64,000 nucleotides of DNA from the NCBI GenBank assembly GCA_017551515.1, contig JAFZLK010000047.1, positions 62,001-126,000 on the forward strand. The letters are read 5' to 3'. Positions within the stretch are counted from its first letter, which is position 1. Each line of letters opens with the position of its first letter. A model generated the notes under the pieces. The model ran no database searches. It was given only the letters and a program-made list of their open reading frames with translations, and had not been told where the DNA came from. The DNA is from Bacteroidales bacterium. GTDB lineage: Bacteria; Bacteroidota; Bacteroidia; Bacteroidales; ML635J-15. Shown here piece after piece: positions 18,727 to 28,431 of this stretch. The position numbers were made by a program, and so were the translations under genes.

Positions 18727-21700
18727 TTACTCCTTAATAAACTTCTGAACTGTTGGCAGGTTTCCTTCCTCGCCGTATAACCTTACAAAATAAATTCCAG
18801 GAACAAGTCCTTCCACATTTATCTCCGCCTGCTTTGCATTGATTTCCGTTTGCATAACCGGTCGTCCTGTTGAAGTGTAGAATTCCACATGCGATATGTA
18901 ATCCTCTGACGAAATGCTGATTACGCTCTTTGCAGGATTGGGGCTAATGTCGTATGTTTCAGGCTCATCGAGTACGTGTAGGTTCAAATCGACAATAGTA
19001 TCGCAACCGATTTCAACTGGAATAACAAACGAATACTGTCCTGCAGCATAGAATGTGTGGTCGCCGATAGTGACGAATTTTGTTACCGTAGTATCGATTT
19101 CAATATGCGTAGGTGCGCTGAAAATAGCTATAAAGGTACTGTCGCTTGTAACCGTGATAGTACGTGGATTGTCGGCATTCTCATCATCCTCCCACGACAA
19201 GAAGCAATTGCCGTCATAAGGTATTGCCGTCAAAATTACAGTGGAGCCCTCGTCGTAGGTTCCGCTGCCGGAAACCGAACCATACTCATCGTTGTTCGCC
19301 AATGCTGTGATTGTGTATTGACGCTGTCTTGTAACGGTTACGCAAACGGTATTGTTTTCTGTATTAGGATCGTTGCCGTCGTAGTCAACCATAAGGCAAA
19401 CCTCGAATGTTCCTGTAAACCCATTTGCATCCATCTCGGCAGCTGTTAACGAAAATCCATCATCAACAACTAAGTAAATGCTGTTTACGTCAATAGAATC
19501 TGATTCCTCCAATGAAATAGTGTCGTTAAACATTGACAAACCGTTGAGTTGTATTTCTGTAATAAATATTCCCACTGCTGCATCTGGACCTGCATTTAAT
19601 AATACAGGGTAAACGTTGAAATCTTCGTTTGCACCCAAAGTCATTGTAGAACCTATTTGTGCGAAGCTTGCATCGGTAAATAATGCTTGGATGTCGCTGC
19701 TGCCTGAATTTTTTGATACGGTTATTGTAAATGACTGCGTTTTACTTTCTTCACAATCGGTAGCAGTAAGTTGTACATAAAAATCTTCGCTGTTAGCATT
19801 TATTATAGGTGCGTTTCCTGTCAAAACATATTCGTCGCCATTCTGTGTTAGTGTCAACCAATCAGGACCTTCTGTCATTGTTATTGTAATATCGCAATCA
19901 TTTTCGTTTTGCGCAACAACAGTATAGCGGTATATTGTATCTTCGTCGACATTGCAAACGGCAGGTGAGGTGAAGTGCAATCCAAGCTCTATTCCTGACC
20001 ATTTATATATTCCGCCATTATTTTCATCCCTGTTGAATCCGCCAGCCCAGCCTGTGTTGATATCGTACATTCTAACTTGGATATACCGGATTGAGTCATC
20101 AATAATATCCCATGATGTACCCCAGTCGGTTGAATAGGCAGAGAAGTTTTCTTCTATTGAATCAGAAGATTTGCTTGCGACAATCATACCCGGAGTTCCC
20201 GGAACTAGGCTGAACGAAGAGAAATAGTTTTCTTCAACATTTACAGCAACCCATGTTTCTCCACCGTCGGTGGTTCTGAGGAACTGCCAATCGGAGGGTT
20301 GTCCTGTTGTCTGGTCGTAGTTTGCAACGGTAACTGCGCCGTTCATTTCATCGGCCCACGACATTTCCGAAATCATCTTTGTGGTTCCAGTGCTGAGTAC
20401 AGTCCATGTTGCGCCTTTGTCTGAGGTCTTGTAGATTCGGCCCATGCTTGTTCCGAACCATGAGATGTCGCCTGTCGAGCACACTATGCCGAACATGCCG
20501 TTTTCTAAGTTTAGTACGCTAGGAACAGAAACTGCTGTCCATGTCTCACCGCCGTCTTCCGTTCTGTATATTTCAAAGTTCCCGCTTACAGGGTCACCCT
20601 GTACGTAGCCTTCGTTTTCGTTGAAGAAGTGAATAACATTAAGGAAGCTTACTGAATTTTGGTAGAGTTCTTCACCTTGACGAGTCCAAGTTTCGCCTCC
20701 GTCGGTAGTCTTGAAAATAGCTCCACTGCTGCTAGTCTCTCTGTTGTAGTTTGCTGTCCATGCTGTGGTTCCGCTAATTGCGCTGATGCCGATAGGTAGC
20801 CATTCGCTATCGTAGCTGAAAGTTTTTGGCGACCATGTTGCGCCGCCATCGTTTGTAACACCGAAGTCGAGTGCTACAGAACCATCTGTGCCATCCATAG
20901 TCGTGAACCATACATTCTGCGGATCAACAATTTCAATATTGTAAGAAGCTCTGTTTTCTGTAGCAAAGTGAGTGTTCTGTTCTTCCCATACGCTTTCTCC
21001 AGAATTTGCCCTGTCATTTTCTCTTACCCTTATTGCAAGTTGTGGTCCGCCATAATACCAAGTATTATTCTGTCCTATAAATTTCATCAAAGACTTGTGC
21101 AAATTGCTAGTAAGCATGTCGCTTGAGCCTATGGCTATAGTATCACCATCTTCCCATATTCCTCTGATGGACACTAAAAATGAATACTTGTCGGCAGTAT
21201 CGCTGATATTTATATTAAAAGTATCGGCTAAAGGAAAATTCACCCATGTGCCAAGCATATTCTCGGTTATAATTATTGATTCGGAAGATTGTATCTCAAC
21301 ATAGTCGTTTGCATTGTCATTCCATTCGTATATCAATGCTTGTACCTCAGTGCCTATAGTCGTGTGGCTGTCGATATAAGCATCGACTTCCATATCATTT
21401 TCCGGTTCGTAGTAGTAGTCGAAAACCGTTCCGTACTCATCACCAGAGCTACTTTGGGTATAATGATGATAATGGTAGTAGCTGGTAGGTTCGTCATACG
21501 ACATGGAGAAAGTCTTGTCGGTAATGTAGAAATATTGCGAGGTGAAGTTGTCAGTTGAGTCGGCATCGTCATTACCTTCCGAAAACACTTGAAATTCAAC
21601 ATTGTACCTGCCAATAAAAATGTCATCTTCATTTTCGACATCAAAATGGAATACTGTATTGTTTACGTCAGCTATATCAATTGTATCGGTTTGTGCGTAT

Positions 21701-24700
21701 TCTATAGTGGAATTAGGGGTTTCGCCAATCTGGTCGTAGATTAAGTCGCCGTTTGGATTGAAAATTTTTACCCTTGCCTTTGGCGAAACGATTTCGTATC
21801 CATAGTTTTCAACCTCAATGTTGAATGCTGCGTAGCCTTTGTCGGTAAGCCATTGTTGGCGAGGACTTTGTGCGTATGGATCGTATATCTGATATTCCTC
21901 GTTACTGTAGTCGGAATAGCCGAACATACTGATTCTTGCTGCTTTTAGCGATAGGTCGTAGGCGGGAGCTTCTACAATTTTTATATCGTCAATCTGCCAG
22001 CCGTATCCTTGCAATGCGCTTCCATCTCCGTTCATCTGGAAGCGGATTATCACATTATCGTATTCGGCAGCTTCGAAAATGGGAACGCCTTTGTTTATCG
22101 TGACAGGGGCGTATTCATTGCTCGCAATATCTTCATTTACAATATGGTCTGTCCAAGTTGCGCCACCATCTATCGAAACCCTTATCAAAGTTTCCACTCT
22201 ATTTAACGGTCTGTACATCTGATTGAAAATCAGCTGTGGATGAGCCGCTTCGACAAGGTCGATGCCGCTGAACTCAATCCATGCAGCTTCTTCAACCTGT
22301 CCAGGTCCGCCAAACTGATCCAATTCACTTATCAAGTCTACAAATGCCCAATGCTCAGGAGTGTCATTCAATGTGTCGCCTTGAAATACGAAAGGTTTAA
22401 AGTAGGCATTAGTGCCAGAAATAAGATTCGAAGGATAAGTTTCGGGGGTAACTATCTGCCACTGCACGTTGCCTTGCGAATCGTTTCCAAAAGTCCATGT
22501 TTCATCGCCCTCGAAGTCGCACGACCAGAAATAGGGGAGTTCCCTGATGTTGGTGAATCGCCTCCACTGGCTATTGTTTCTGTATGATCCGCTAGCTCCT
22601 ATGGGAACCCAAACCGTAGCCGTATTGTATGCCGTTTCTGGGAAAACGTCGTTTCCTAGAGTAGGTGGAGTATTTGAAAATATTTGTATGCTTGTGATGT
22701 TTTCGCAAAAACGAAAGGCCTCGTCCTCTATATTTTCGGCATTACTACCTATTGTTACATCAGTAATTCCAGTACAAAAAGCAAAAGCAAACTCATCAAT
22801 GTTTATAACAGAATTAGGAATAGTCACAGATTTTATTGATGTATTTTCGCCCCCATCATAAAATGCATACGATGCAATGCCTATTGTCCCGTCTTGTATG
22901 ACCAAATTTTCTATCGTCATATTGCCTTCTCCTTTGTATCCAATGCACCAGTTGTCCAAATACAGGATACTAGCGGCTTGGCTGTTGTACCATTCCGTAT
23001 TATAAAAGGCGTATAATCCTATGTGCGTAACGCCAGTGCCTATTGTGATAGATGCCAGTGAGGTGCAACCACCAAATGCAGTACCACCAATGCTTGTAAC
23101 TGAATTGGGGATTGTTACCGATGTAATTTCACAATTATTAAATGCGGCGTCTGCAATTCCAAGTGTCCCCTCAGCGATTGTTAATTCACCTGTAGGGCTA
23201 TCGCCCTTGTATCCAAGACACCAGTTGTCCAAATACAAGATTCCTTCGGACTGGTTGTCGTACCATCCAGTACTTTTGAAAGCCCGACTTCCTATATGCT
23301 TAATTCCAGTGCCTAATGTAATATCGGTCAACTCGGAAACATAATAAAATGCTTCCTCACCAATTCGATTAACTGAATCGGGTATTGTCACACTTGTTAG
23401 TCCGCCACAAATGTAAAATGCATAGTCGGGGATGGTTCTGACATTTTCGCCGATATTCAATGTTGTAATGGTTGTGTTTAGAAACACAGGGTTGTCTTCG
23501 TCTCCTCCCATTAATGTACAGTTTGTAGCATTAAAGTTAAGGATAATTTCACCTAGTCCAGAAAATGCACCGCCTTCAATGCTTTCTACCGAACTAGGAA
23601 TTGTTACCGATGTGATTCCGCTAAAGTTGTAAAATGCATTGCCAAGTATGCCTTTGGTTCTTTCTTCGATTACCAAGTCTCCTGTTGGTTCTTCGCCTTT
23701 GTAGCCAAAACACCAATTGCCCAAATAAAGTATGCCGTCGGATTGGTTGTTGTACCATCCAGTGTTCCTAAATGCGTTTTCTCCGATGCTCTCAACACCA
23801 GTGCCCATCGTAATAGATGTTAATGCGGAGCAACTATCGAAGGCATATTCGCCAATGCGTGTAATTGAATTGTGTATTGTCAGACTGGTAATACAAGTGT
23901 CTTCAGTGAATGCGTAATCATTGATTCCAGTTATTGATTCCGGAATTATCAAGTTGGTTAAAAGCTCATTGTTAATATATAGGTTATGTGCATAAGTAAT
24001 TGGATTGCTAGCAAAAGTGCCAAACGAAATTTTACACCATCCTTCGATGTCACCAGTGTAATTGACTGATGTAATGCCATCGCAACCATAAAATGCTCCA
24101 CCATCTATGTATAAAATAGAAACGGGAATTGTCAAAGAACCAGTCAGTCTGCTGCAACCTGCAAATGCTGAACCGCCGATATAGGAGACAGAATTGCCCA
24201 ATGTTAGCGATGCCGCTTCACTGCAATCTTCAAATGCACTCCATCCTATGCTATCTATTAAATTTCCTATTGTAATCGATGTCAGACATGTAGCATTTTT
24301 AAATGTATAATTCTTTATTGTCGTTACCGTTGAGGGTATTACTAAATCTGTTACCAATGCGTTGCTGACATATAAGTTATGAGCATTGGAAAGTGGATTT
24401 GCAAAGATACCTCCAAATTCTATTCCGCACCATCCTGCTATATCGCCAGTATAATAAACGGCAGTTAGTCCGCTGCATTCATAAAATGCATCATATCCAA
24501 TGCTCATGACAGAATTGGGAATCGTTACCGATATAAGTTCGCTACAATTATTAAAAGCTTTATTACCAATGCTTGTTACAGAATATGTGATACTATTATA
24601 CTCAACCGATTCTGGAATTTCAAGGTCACCAGTGGGGTAGGTTTCATAATAGGTATAGTTATTAGAATACGACCCTTCAATTTGATATGTAACCTCTACC

Positions 24701-24840
24701 GTATAAGGCTCCTCGTTGGATGTAATGTTGTAATATAGTGTTTGTCCAGTGCTGCATACGGCGGAAAAATCGTATGCCATTGTATTATTTGCCAGCAGGG
24801 TAGTGGCGATTATTCCTAAAAGTAATAAAAATCTCTTCAT
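18727..24840 (-). CDS. Giant multidomain T9SS cargo: BspA-like LRRs, jelly-roll, BNR repeats, InlB repeat
   Basis: A 2037-aa secreted protein. Residues 1-22 are a signal peptide, then a start domain shared with the neighbouring LRR genes, then LRR_5 repeats to about 760. Some repeats are interrupted by a recurring block (WYNNQSDGILYLGNWCFGYK). From ~770 to 970 is an adhesin-like jelly-roll (WSCDFEGDETW...GYGWQIDDIKIVE). About 1300-1600 holds sialidase-type Asp-box repeats (TNDGGATW, TTDGGETW, TEDGGETW, TSDKGATW), suggesting a beta-propeller. Then come an Ig/cadherin-like segment (~1630), a CARDB-like segment, one InlB B-repeat-like domain (~1843-1910) and a T9SS type A domain (~1962-2037). 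No catalytic residues of a sialidase are evident. Likely a surface adhesin; that is inference. Confidence 0.88.
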   Translation of the reverse strand: MKRFLLLLGIIATTLLANNTMAYDFSAVCSTGQTLYYNITSNEEPYTVEVTYQIEGSYSNNYTYYETYPTGDLEIPESVEYNSITYSVTSIGNKAFNNCSELISVTIPNSVMSIGYDAFYECSGLTAVYYTGDIAGWCGIEFGGIFANPLSNAHNLYVSNALVTDLVIPSTVTTIKNYTFKNATCLTSITIGNLIDSIGWSAFEDCSEAASLTLGNSVSYIGGSAFAGCSRLTGSLTIPVSILYIDGGAFYGCDGITSVNYTGDIEGWCKISFGTFASNPITYAHNLYINNELLTNLIIPESITGINDYAFTEDTCITSLTIHNSITRIGEYAFDSCSALTSITMGTGVESIGENAFRNTGWYNNQSDGILYLGNWCFGYKGEEPTGDLVIEERTKGILGNAFYNFSGITSVTIPSSVESIEGGAFSGLGEIILNFNATNCTLMGGDEDNPVFLNTTITTLNIGENVRTIPDYAFYICGGLTSVTIPDSVNRIGEEAFYYVSELTDITLGTGIKHIGSRAFKSTGWYDNQSEGILYLDNWCLGYKGDSPTGELTIAEGTLGIADAAFNNCEITSVTIPNSVTSIGGTAFGGCTSLASITIGTGVTHIGLYAFYNTEWYNSQAASILYLDNWCIGYKGEGNMTIENLVIQDGTIGIASYAFYDGGENTSIKSVTIPNSVINIDEFAFAFCTGITDVTIGSNAENIEDEAFRFCENITSIQIFSNTPPTLGNDVFPETAYNTATVWVPIGASGSYRNNSQWRRFTNIRELPYFWSCDFEGDETWTFGNDSQGNVQWQIVTPETYPSNLISGTNAYFKPFVFQGDTLNDTPEHWAFVDLISELDQFGGPGQVEEAAWIEFSGIDLVEAAHPQLIFNQMYRPLNRVETLIRVSIDGGATWTDHIVNEDIASNEYAPVTINKGVPIFEAAEYDNVIIRFQMNGDGSALQGYGWQIDDIKIVEAPAYDLSLKAARISMFGYSDYSNEEYQIYDPYAQSPRQQWLTDKGYAAFNIEVENYGYEIVSPKARVKIFNPNGDLIYDQIGETPNSTIEYAQTDTIDIADVNNTVFHFDVENEDDIFIGRYNVEFQVFSEGNDDADSTDNFTSQYFYITDKTFSMSYDEPTSYYHYHHYTQSSSGDEYGTVFDYYYEPENDMEVDAYIDSHTTIGTEVQALIYEWNDNANDYVEIQSSESIIITENMLGTWVNFPLADTFNINISDTADKYSFLVSIRGIWEDGDTIAIGSSDMLTSNLHKSLMKFIGQNNTWYYGGPQLAIRVRENDRANSGESVWEEQNTHFATENRASYNIEIVDPQNVWFTTMDGTDGSVALDFGVTNDGGATWSPKTFSYDSEWLPIGISAISGTTAWTANYNRETSSSGAIFKTTDGGETWTRQGEELYQNSVSFLNVIHFFNENEGYVQGDPVSGNFEIYRTEDGGETWTAVSVPSVLNLENGMFGIVCSTGDISWFGTSMGRIYKTSDKGATWTVLSTGTTKMISEMSWADEMNGAVTVANYDQTTGQPSDWQFLRTTDGGETWVAVNVEENYFSSFSLVPGTPGMIVASKSSDSIEENFSAYSTDWGTSWDIIDDSIRYIQVRMYDINTGWAGGFNRDENNGGIYKWSGIELGLHFTSPAVCNVDEDTIYRYTVVAQNENDCDITITMTEGPDWLTLTQNGDEYVLTGNAPIINANSEDFYVQLTATDCEESKTQSFTITVSKNSGSSDIQALFTDASFAQIGSTMTLGANEDFNVYPVLLNAGPDAAVGIFITEIQLNGLSMFNDTISLEESDSIDVNSIYLVVDDGFSLTAAEMDANGFTGTFEVCLMVDYDGNDPNTENNTVCVTVTRQRQYTITALANNDEYGSVSGSGTYDEGSTVILTAIPYDGNCFLSWEDDENADNPRTITVTSDSTFIAIFSAPTHIEIDTTVTKFVTIGDHTFYAAGQYSFVIPVEIGCDTIVDLNLHVLDEPETYDISPNPAKSVISISSEDYISHVEFYTSTGRPVMQTEINAKQAEINVEGLVPGIYFVRLYGEEGNLPTVQKFIKE

Positions 24841-24854
24841 ATGTGTGTTTTATA

Positions 24855-24931
24855 GTTTCTAAGTTTAACTTCGTTGAGGGCTTCACCGTTCTATGGGCTA
24901 AAGCCCGTTTCTATGTTACATGTTTCTATGT
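24855..24931. repeat. Dispersed intergenic repeat, copy 2
   Basis: TTTAACTTCGTTGAGGGCT recurs at 24864-24882, followed by GGGCTAAAGCCC, a self-complementary hairpin unit, between phrases of TTTCTATG. It lies in the likely 5' leader of the 2037-aa gene. Confidence 0.8.
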
Positions 24932-25019
24932 GAGTTGCTTCTACAAGCTACAATTACGCCCGTTTATGAAGCAACATGACACGTCTTTACATTAAACCAA
25001 ATCCCATTATAACATTTTG

Positions 25020-25027
25020 CAAACTTA
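25020..25027 (-). promoter_or_regulatory. Probable -7 element upstream of the 2037-aa gene
   Basis: On the minus strand TAAGTTTG matches TAnnTTTG exactly. No TTTG lies at the usual distance upstream. Transcription from here would give a leader of ~170 nt that includes repeat copy 2. The surrounding bases resemble those at the promoter 28326-28356. Confidence 0.45.
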
Positions 25028-25077
25028 CACATTTTTTTTAGAATTATTATACTCGCACGATAAAAAATGAAGATTTT

Positions 25078-27123
25078 CTATTCCTTTACAATTTTAAAAA
25101 CAGCAGGAAGATTGTTTCCTTCGCCATACAATCTTATAAAATATACGCCCGACACAAAACTTTCCATATTTATCTCCGCTTGTTTTGCATTGATTACCTT
25201 TTGCATAACTGGTCGTCCGGTTGTGGTGTAAAACTCCACATGCGTAATGTAATTCTCTGACGATATGCTGATTATGCTTTTTGCCGGATTGGGACTAATG
25301 TCGTATGTTTCAGGCTCATCTAGTACGTGAAGGTTCAAATCGAAAATAGTGTCGCAACCGATTTCTGCAGGGACTACAAACGAATATTGTCCTGCTACAT
25401 AGAATGTACGGTCTGCCATGGTTAGATATTTTGTCACAATCGTGTCGATAGAGAAATGTACAGTAGCGCTGAAGTCGGCAACGAATGTGCTGTCGCTTGT
25501 GACGGTTATTGTGCGCGGATTGAATGTGTCGCCATCGTCCCACGACAAGAAGCAGTAGTCGGAATTTGGCATTGCGGTTATGACAACATCTGTGCCTTCC
25601 TCGTATGTTCCTCCGCCCGAAACAGAACCGTATTCATCATTGTTTGACAAAATCGTAATTGTGTATTGCGGTAGCGGTTCCGCCTCGAATAACGCCTCAA
25701 TTGTGTGGTTTGCCGTTACATTCGTAAATGTGTAAACACCTTCATCAAGCTGTTCGGTAACATACGCACCGTCAACCAAAACGCTTGCAATAAGGTAGCC
25801 ATTGTCTGGAATGATTATAAAGGATTGCTCGTCACCGCAGTTTATAACAGATTCTCCAGAGGGAGTAATTGTGCCGTTTTCGCCAGCAGTCGCAGTAATT
25901 GTATAGGTAAGCATCACGAAAGAGGCATCAATTGTATGGTCGGTTGTTACATTCGTGAATGTGTAAATGCTATCTACAAGTTCATCGGTTACATCTATGC
26001 CGTCAACCAGTACGCTTGCAATCGCGTAGCATTCGTTTGGCGTGATTGTAAATTCTTCGTCAGTGCCCTCATCAACAGTAACATTCCCGCTAGGTGCGAT
26101 TGTTCCGCCTTCGCCGGCAGTTGCTGTAATTGTCTTTATTGCCCTGAAACTTGCTGTAAAAGTGCTGTCGCCGGCAACTACTATTGTCCTTGGGTTGTCC
26201 TCGTTGCCATCGTTCCACGACACGAAGCGATAGCCATCGTTTGGCGTTGCAACAAGCACAACTTCCGTATCGCATGTAAAACTTCCTGCTCCAGTAACAT
26301 CTCCCATGTTTGCATCATCTGTTTCCACCTCAATATTATAATGAGTTGTTTGCTCGCTTCGAATGTTTGCAAACCGATTCCATTGATTGATACTTCTGTA
26401 ACTGTCTATTGTCGCACATGGAACCCATACATTCACTGTTTGATAAAGTGAGTTACTAACAAGATTTGGACCAGCAAATGGTGGCGTGATTGACAGGGAA
26501 TATATATCGGTAATGCTGTCGCAATTGTAGAACGCTTCATATTTTATTGAATCAATTGAATTTCCCAATGTTACAGAAGTTATTCCACCACAATTACAAA
26601 ACGCATACATGCCAATAATTTTAACCGAATTGGGTAATACTAATTCTCCCGTAAAACCGCTACACCTATTAAAAGCAGCATCTCCAATGTATTTCACAGA
26701 ATCAGGGATTATCAATGTGCCTGTCAAGCTGCTACAACCAGAAAATGCTTGTGCCCCAATATTGGTAACCGAATCAGGAAGCCTCATCTCGGTCAGTTCA
26801 GAACAGTTATAAAATGCTTTTTCAGGAATAATCTTTACATGTTCACCAAAATTCACGGTTGCTACTGGAGATGCAAACAATGCAGATTCATATTCGCCAC
26901 CCATAATTGTGCAGTTTCTAGCATAGAAGTTGATTGTTTGCAATGCTTGGCAATATCCAAATGCCAATTCCCCAATACTTGTTATGGAATCGGGGATTGT
27001 AACCTCTGTCAGCATATTACAATCATGAAAGGCATAATCAGGAATAATTTTAACATTTTCGCCAATATTCAAAGTCTCCAATGATGTACAATCTTCAAAA
27101 ACAGGAGAACTAAGGTTTCCCAT
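25078..27123 (-). CDS. BspA-like LRR/InlB/T9SS protein, C-terminal part of a gene interrupted by TGA
   Basis: A 681-aa frame beginning inside a leucine-rich repeat, with no signal peptide. The same frame is open for another 90 codons upstream, to the TGA at 27394-27396, and those codons encode normal repeat units (SYCSGLAEITIPNS and GFLxC-type units), so the true protein begins at 28281. Content: LRR_5 repeats to ~235, an InlB B-repeat-like domain, two ~75-residue repeats of the type TITATAGENGTITPSGESVI, another InlB-like domain, and a T9SS type A domain (DISPNPAKSIISIS...KIVKE). As it stands this part has no export signal of its own. Confidence 0.85.
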   Translation of the reverse strand: MGNLSSPVFEDCTSLETLNIGENVKIIPDYAFHDCNMLTEVTIPDSITSIGELAFGYCQALQTINFYARNCTIMGGEYESALFASPVATVNFGEHVKIIPEKAFYNCSELTEMRLPDSVTNIGAQAFSGCSSLTGTLIIPDSVKYIGDAAFNRCSGFTGELVLPNSVKIIGMYAFCNCGGITSVTLGNSIDSIKYEAFYNCDSITDIYSLSITPPFAGPNLVSNSLYQTVNVWVPCATIDSYRSINQWNRFANIRSEQTTHYNIEVETDDANMGDVTGAGSFTCDTEVVLVATPNDGYRFVSWNDGNEDNPRTIVVAGDSTFTASFRAIKTITATAGEGGTIAPSGNVTVDEGTDEEFTITPNECYAIASVLVDGIDVTDELVDSIYTFTNVTTDHTIDASFVMLTYTITATAGENGTITPSGESVINCGDEQSFIIIPDNGYLIASVLVDGAYVTEQLDEGVYTFTNVTANHTIEALFEAEPLPQYTITILSNNDEYGSVSGGGTYEEGTDVVITAMPNSDYCFLSWDDGDTFNPRTITVTSDSTFVADFSATVHFSIDTIVTKYLTMADRTFYVAGQYSFVVPAEIGCDTIFDLNLHVLDEPETYDISPNPAKSIISISSENYITHVEFYTTTGRPVMQKVINAKQAEINMESFVSGVYFIRLYGEGNNLPAVFKIVKE

Positions 27124-27393
27124 TGCTGTACAGTTTGTTGCATTGAAGTTAATGGTTGATAGGTCGTTACAACGTCCAAATGCTTGACTTCCAATAAATG
27201 TTATAGGCTCTGGAATTGTTATTTCGGTCAGCCCGTTGCATCCAAGAAATGCACCTATACCAATGCTGGTAACGGAATTGGGAATTGTAATTTCTGCAAG
27301 TCCGCTACAATAAGAAAAAGCTCCTCCAGCAATTTTTTGTATTCCTTCTGGTATAGCGTATGACGTGGCATAGTTTTCTGGGAAATAAGCGAA

Positions 27394-28281
27394 TCAAGTA
27401 GCATTATAAAGAGGTTCTGTCAGACCGGAACAATCTGTAAATGCATAGCCTCCAATTTCTGTTACTGAATTGGGGATTGTTACTGTTGTCAGTCCGAAAC
27501 AATGAGCAAATGCATAAGCGCCAATGCTCGTAACGGAGTATGTAATACTATTATACTCAACTGATTCAGGAATGTCAAGGTCACCAGTAGGCTCGGTCGT
27601 ATACCATGGTTGCCAGTCATTTTCGCTTACAACTTCCACAGTATAAGGTTCTTCGTTTGATGTAATATAGTAAAATAAGGTTTGTCCGCTATTGCATACG
27701 GCTGAAAAGTCGTACTGTGCCCTTGTGAAAGTAGCCTCTGCAATTTCGCTGTCGTCCATGCCATCCATTATTGCAATTGCCTTAACGGTCGTTGTGGTGT
27801 CAAGTGTGAATGGTCCCTCGTATAATGTCGATTCTGCTGTCGGGTCGTTACCATCAATAGTGTAGTAGATAGTTGCGCCGTCGGTTTCACATGTTATTGT
27901 TACTTCAACTGATATTTGATATTCACCGCCGTCAGGAGTAATTATAGGTGTAGCAACTATTGGGACAGCCTTAGTGAATGTAGCCTCTGCTACAGCACTG
28001 TTATCCATACCATCCTTAACAGCGATTGCCTTTACGGTAGTAGTTTCGTCAAGTGTGAAAGCTCCTGTATAAATAGATAATTCATCAGCAGTTGGAGTTT
28101 CACCGTTCAAAGTATAGTATATTGTAGCATCTTCGGTTGCGCAAGCCAGAGTTACCTCAACTGTTGTTTCGAATTCTCCGCCGTTAGGAGAGATAATCGG
28201 AGTCTCAACCGTATCCGCTATAGCATAGTTTGCCAATAGTATGGCAATGAATATCAGTGCTAATGTATATAATTTCCTCAT
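27394..28281 (-). CDS. Chitobiase-C-like and LRR N-terminal part of a BspA-like protein ended by in-frame TGA
   Basis: A 295-aa frame with a signal peptide (ending LLANYAIA). Two ~80-residue repeats of the chitobiase/beta-hexosaminidase C-terminal type follow (TPIISPNGGEFETTVEVTL...TIYYTLNGETPT...TTTVKAIAVKDGMDNSAVAEATF, and again VATPIITPDGGEY...). Next come the start domain shared with the neighbouring genes (YDFSAVCNSGQTLFYYITSN) and the first LRR units. It stops at NAT-TGA, and the following codons FAYFPENYATSYAIPEG continue the LRR protein in the same frame (see 25078-27123). The whole gene would encode ~1066 aa. It has its own promoter at 28326-28356 and is the third gene of the duplicated triad. 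Confidence 0.85.
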   Translation of the reverse strand: MRKLYTLALIFIAILLANYAIADTVETPIISPNGGEFETTVEVTLACATEDATIYYTLNGETPTADELSIYTGAFTLDETTTVKAIAVKDGMDNSAVAEATFTKAVPIVATPIITPDGGEYQISVEVTITCETDGATIYYTIDGNDPTAESTLYEGPFTLDTTTTVKAIAIMDGMDDSEIAEATFTRAQYDFSAVCNSGQTLFYYITSNEEPYTVEVVSENDWQPWYTTEPTGDLDIPESVEYNSITYSVTSIGAYAFAHCFGLTTVTIPNSVTEIGGYAFTDCSGLTEPLYNAT

Positions 28282-28325
28282 TCTTTAGTGTTTATCAAAT
28301 TCAATTTCTACATGCAAATGTTTTG

Positions 28326-28356
28326 CAAAATTAACACATTGGTATAAGAATCCAAA
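28326..28356 (-). promoter_or_regulatory. Promoter of the TGA-interrupted BspA-like gene
   Basis: On the minus strand TTTG (28353-28356), 19 nt, then TAATTTTG (28326-28333): an exact Bacteroidota promoter match. The leader would be ~38 nt. Confidence 0.75.
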
Positions 28357-28431
28357 ATAGGATTTGTAATTTGAGGGAAATATACGTTAGGAGAGGGGAT
28401 ATGTCTGTCCACAACGAATTATACAACATTT

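Noticed and set aside
25705..26451. 248-aa plus-strand frame opposite the BspA-like gene
   Set aside because: It mirrors repeats of the minus-strand InlB-like domains and has a Cys-rich composition typical of antisense shadows.
27394..27396. TGA read as selenocysteine or as a reassigned sense codon
   Set aside because: Other genes here end in TGA, and I see no convincing selenocysteine insertion hairpin just after it. A nonsense mutation or base error is simpler.
13733..28281. Regular repeats in the surface island as a CRISPR array
   Set aside because: The periodicity is in coding sequence and follows ~23-residue leucine-rich repeats; there are no constant direct repeats with unique spacers and no cas genes.
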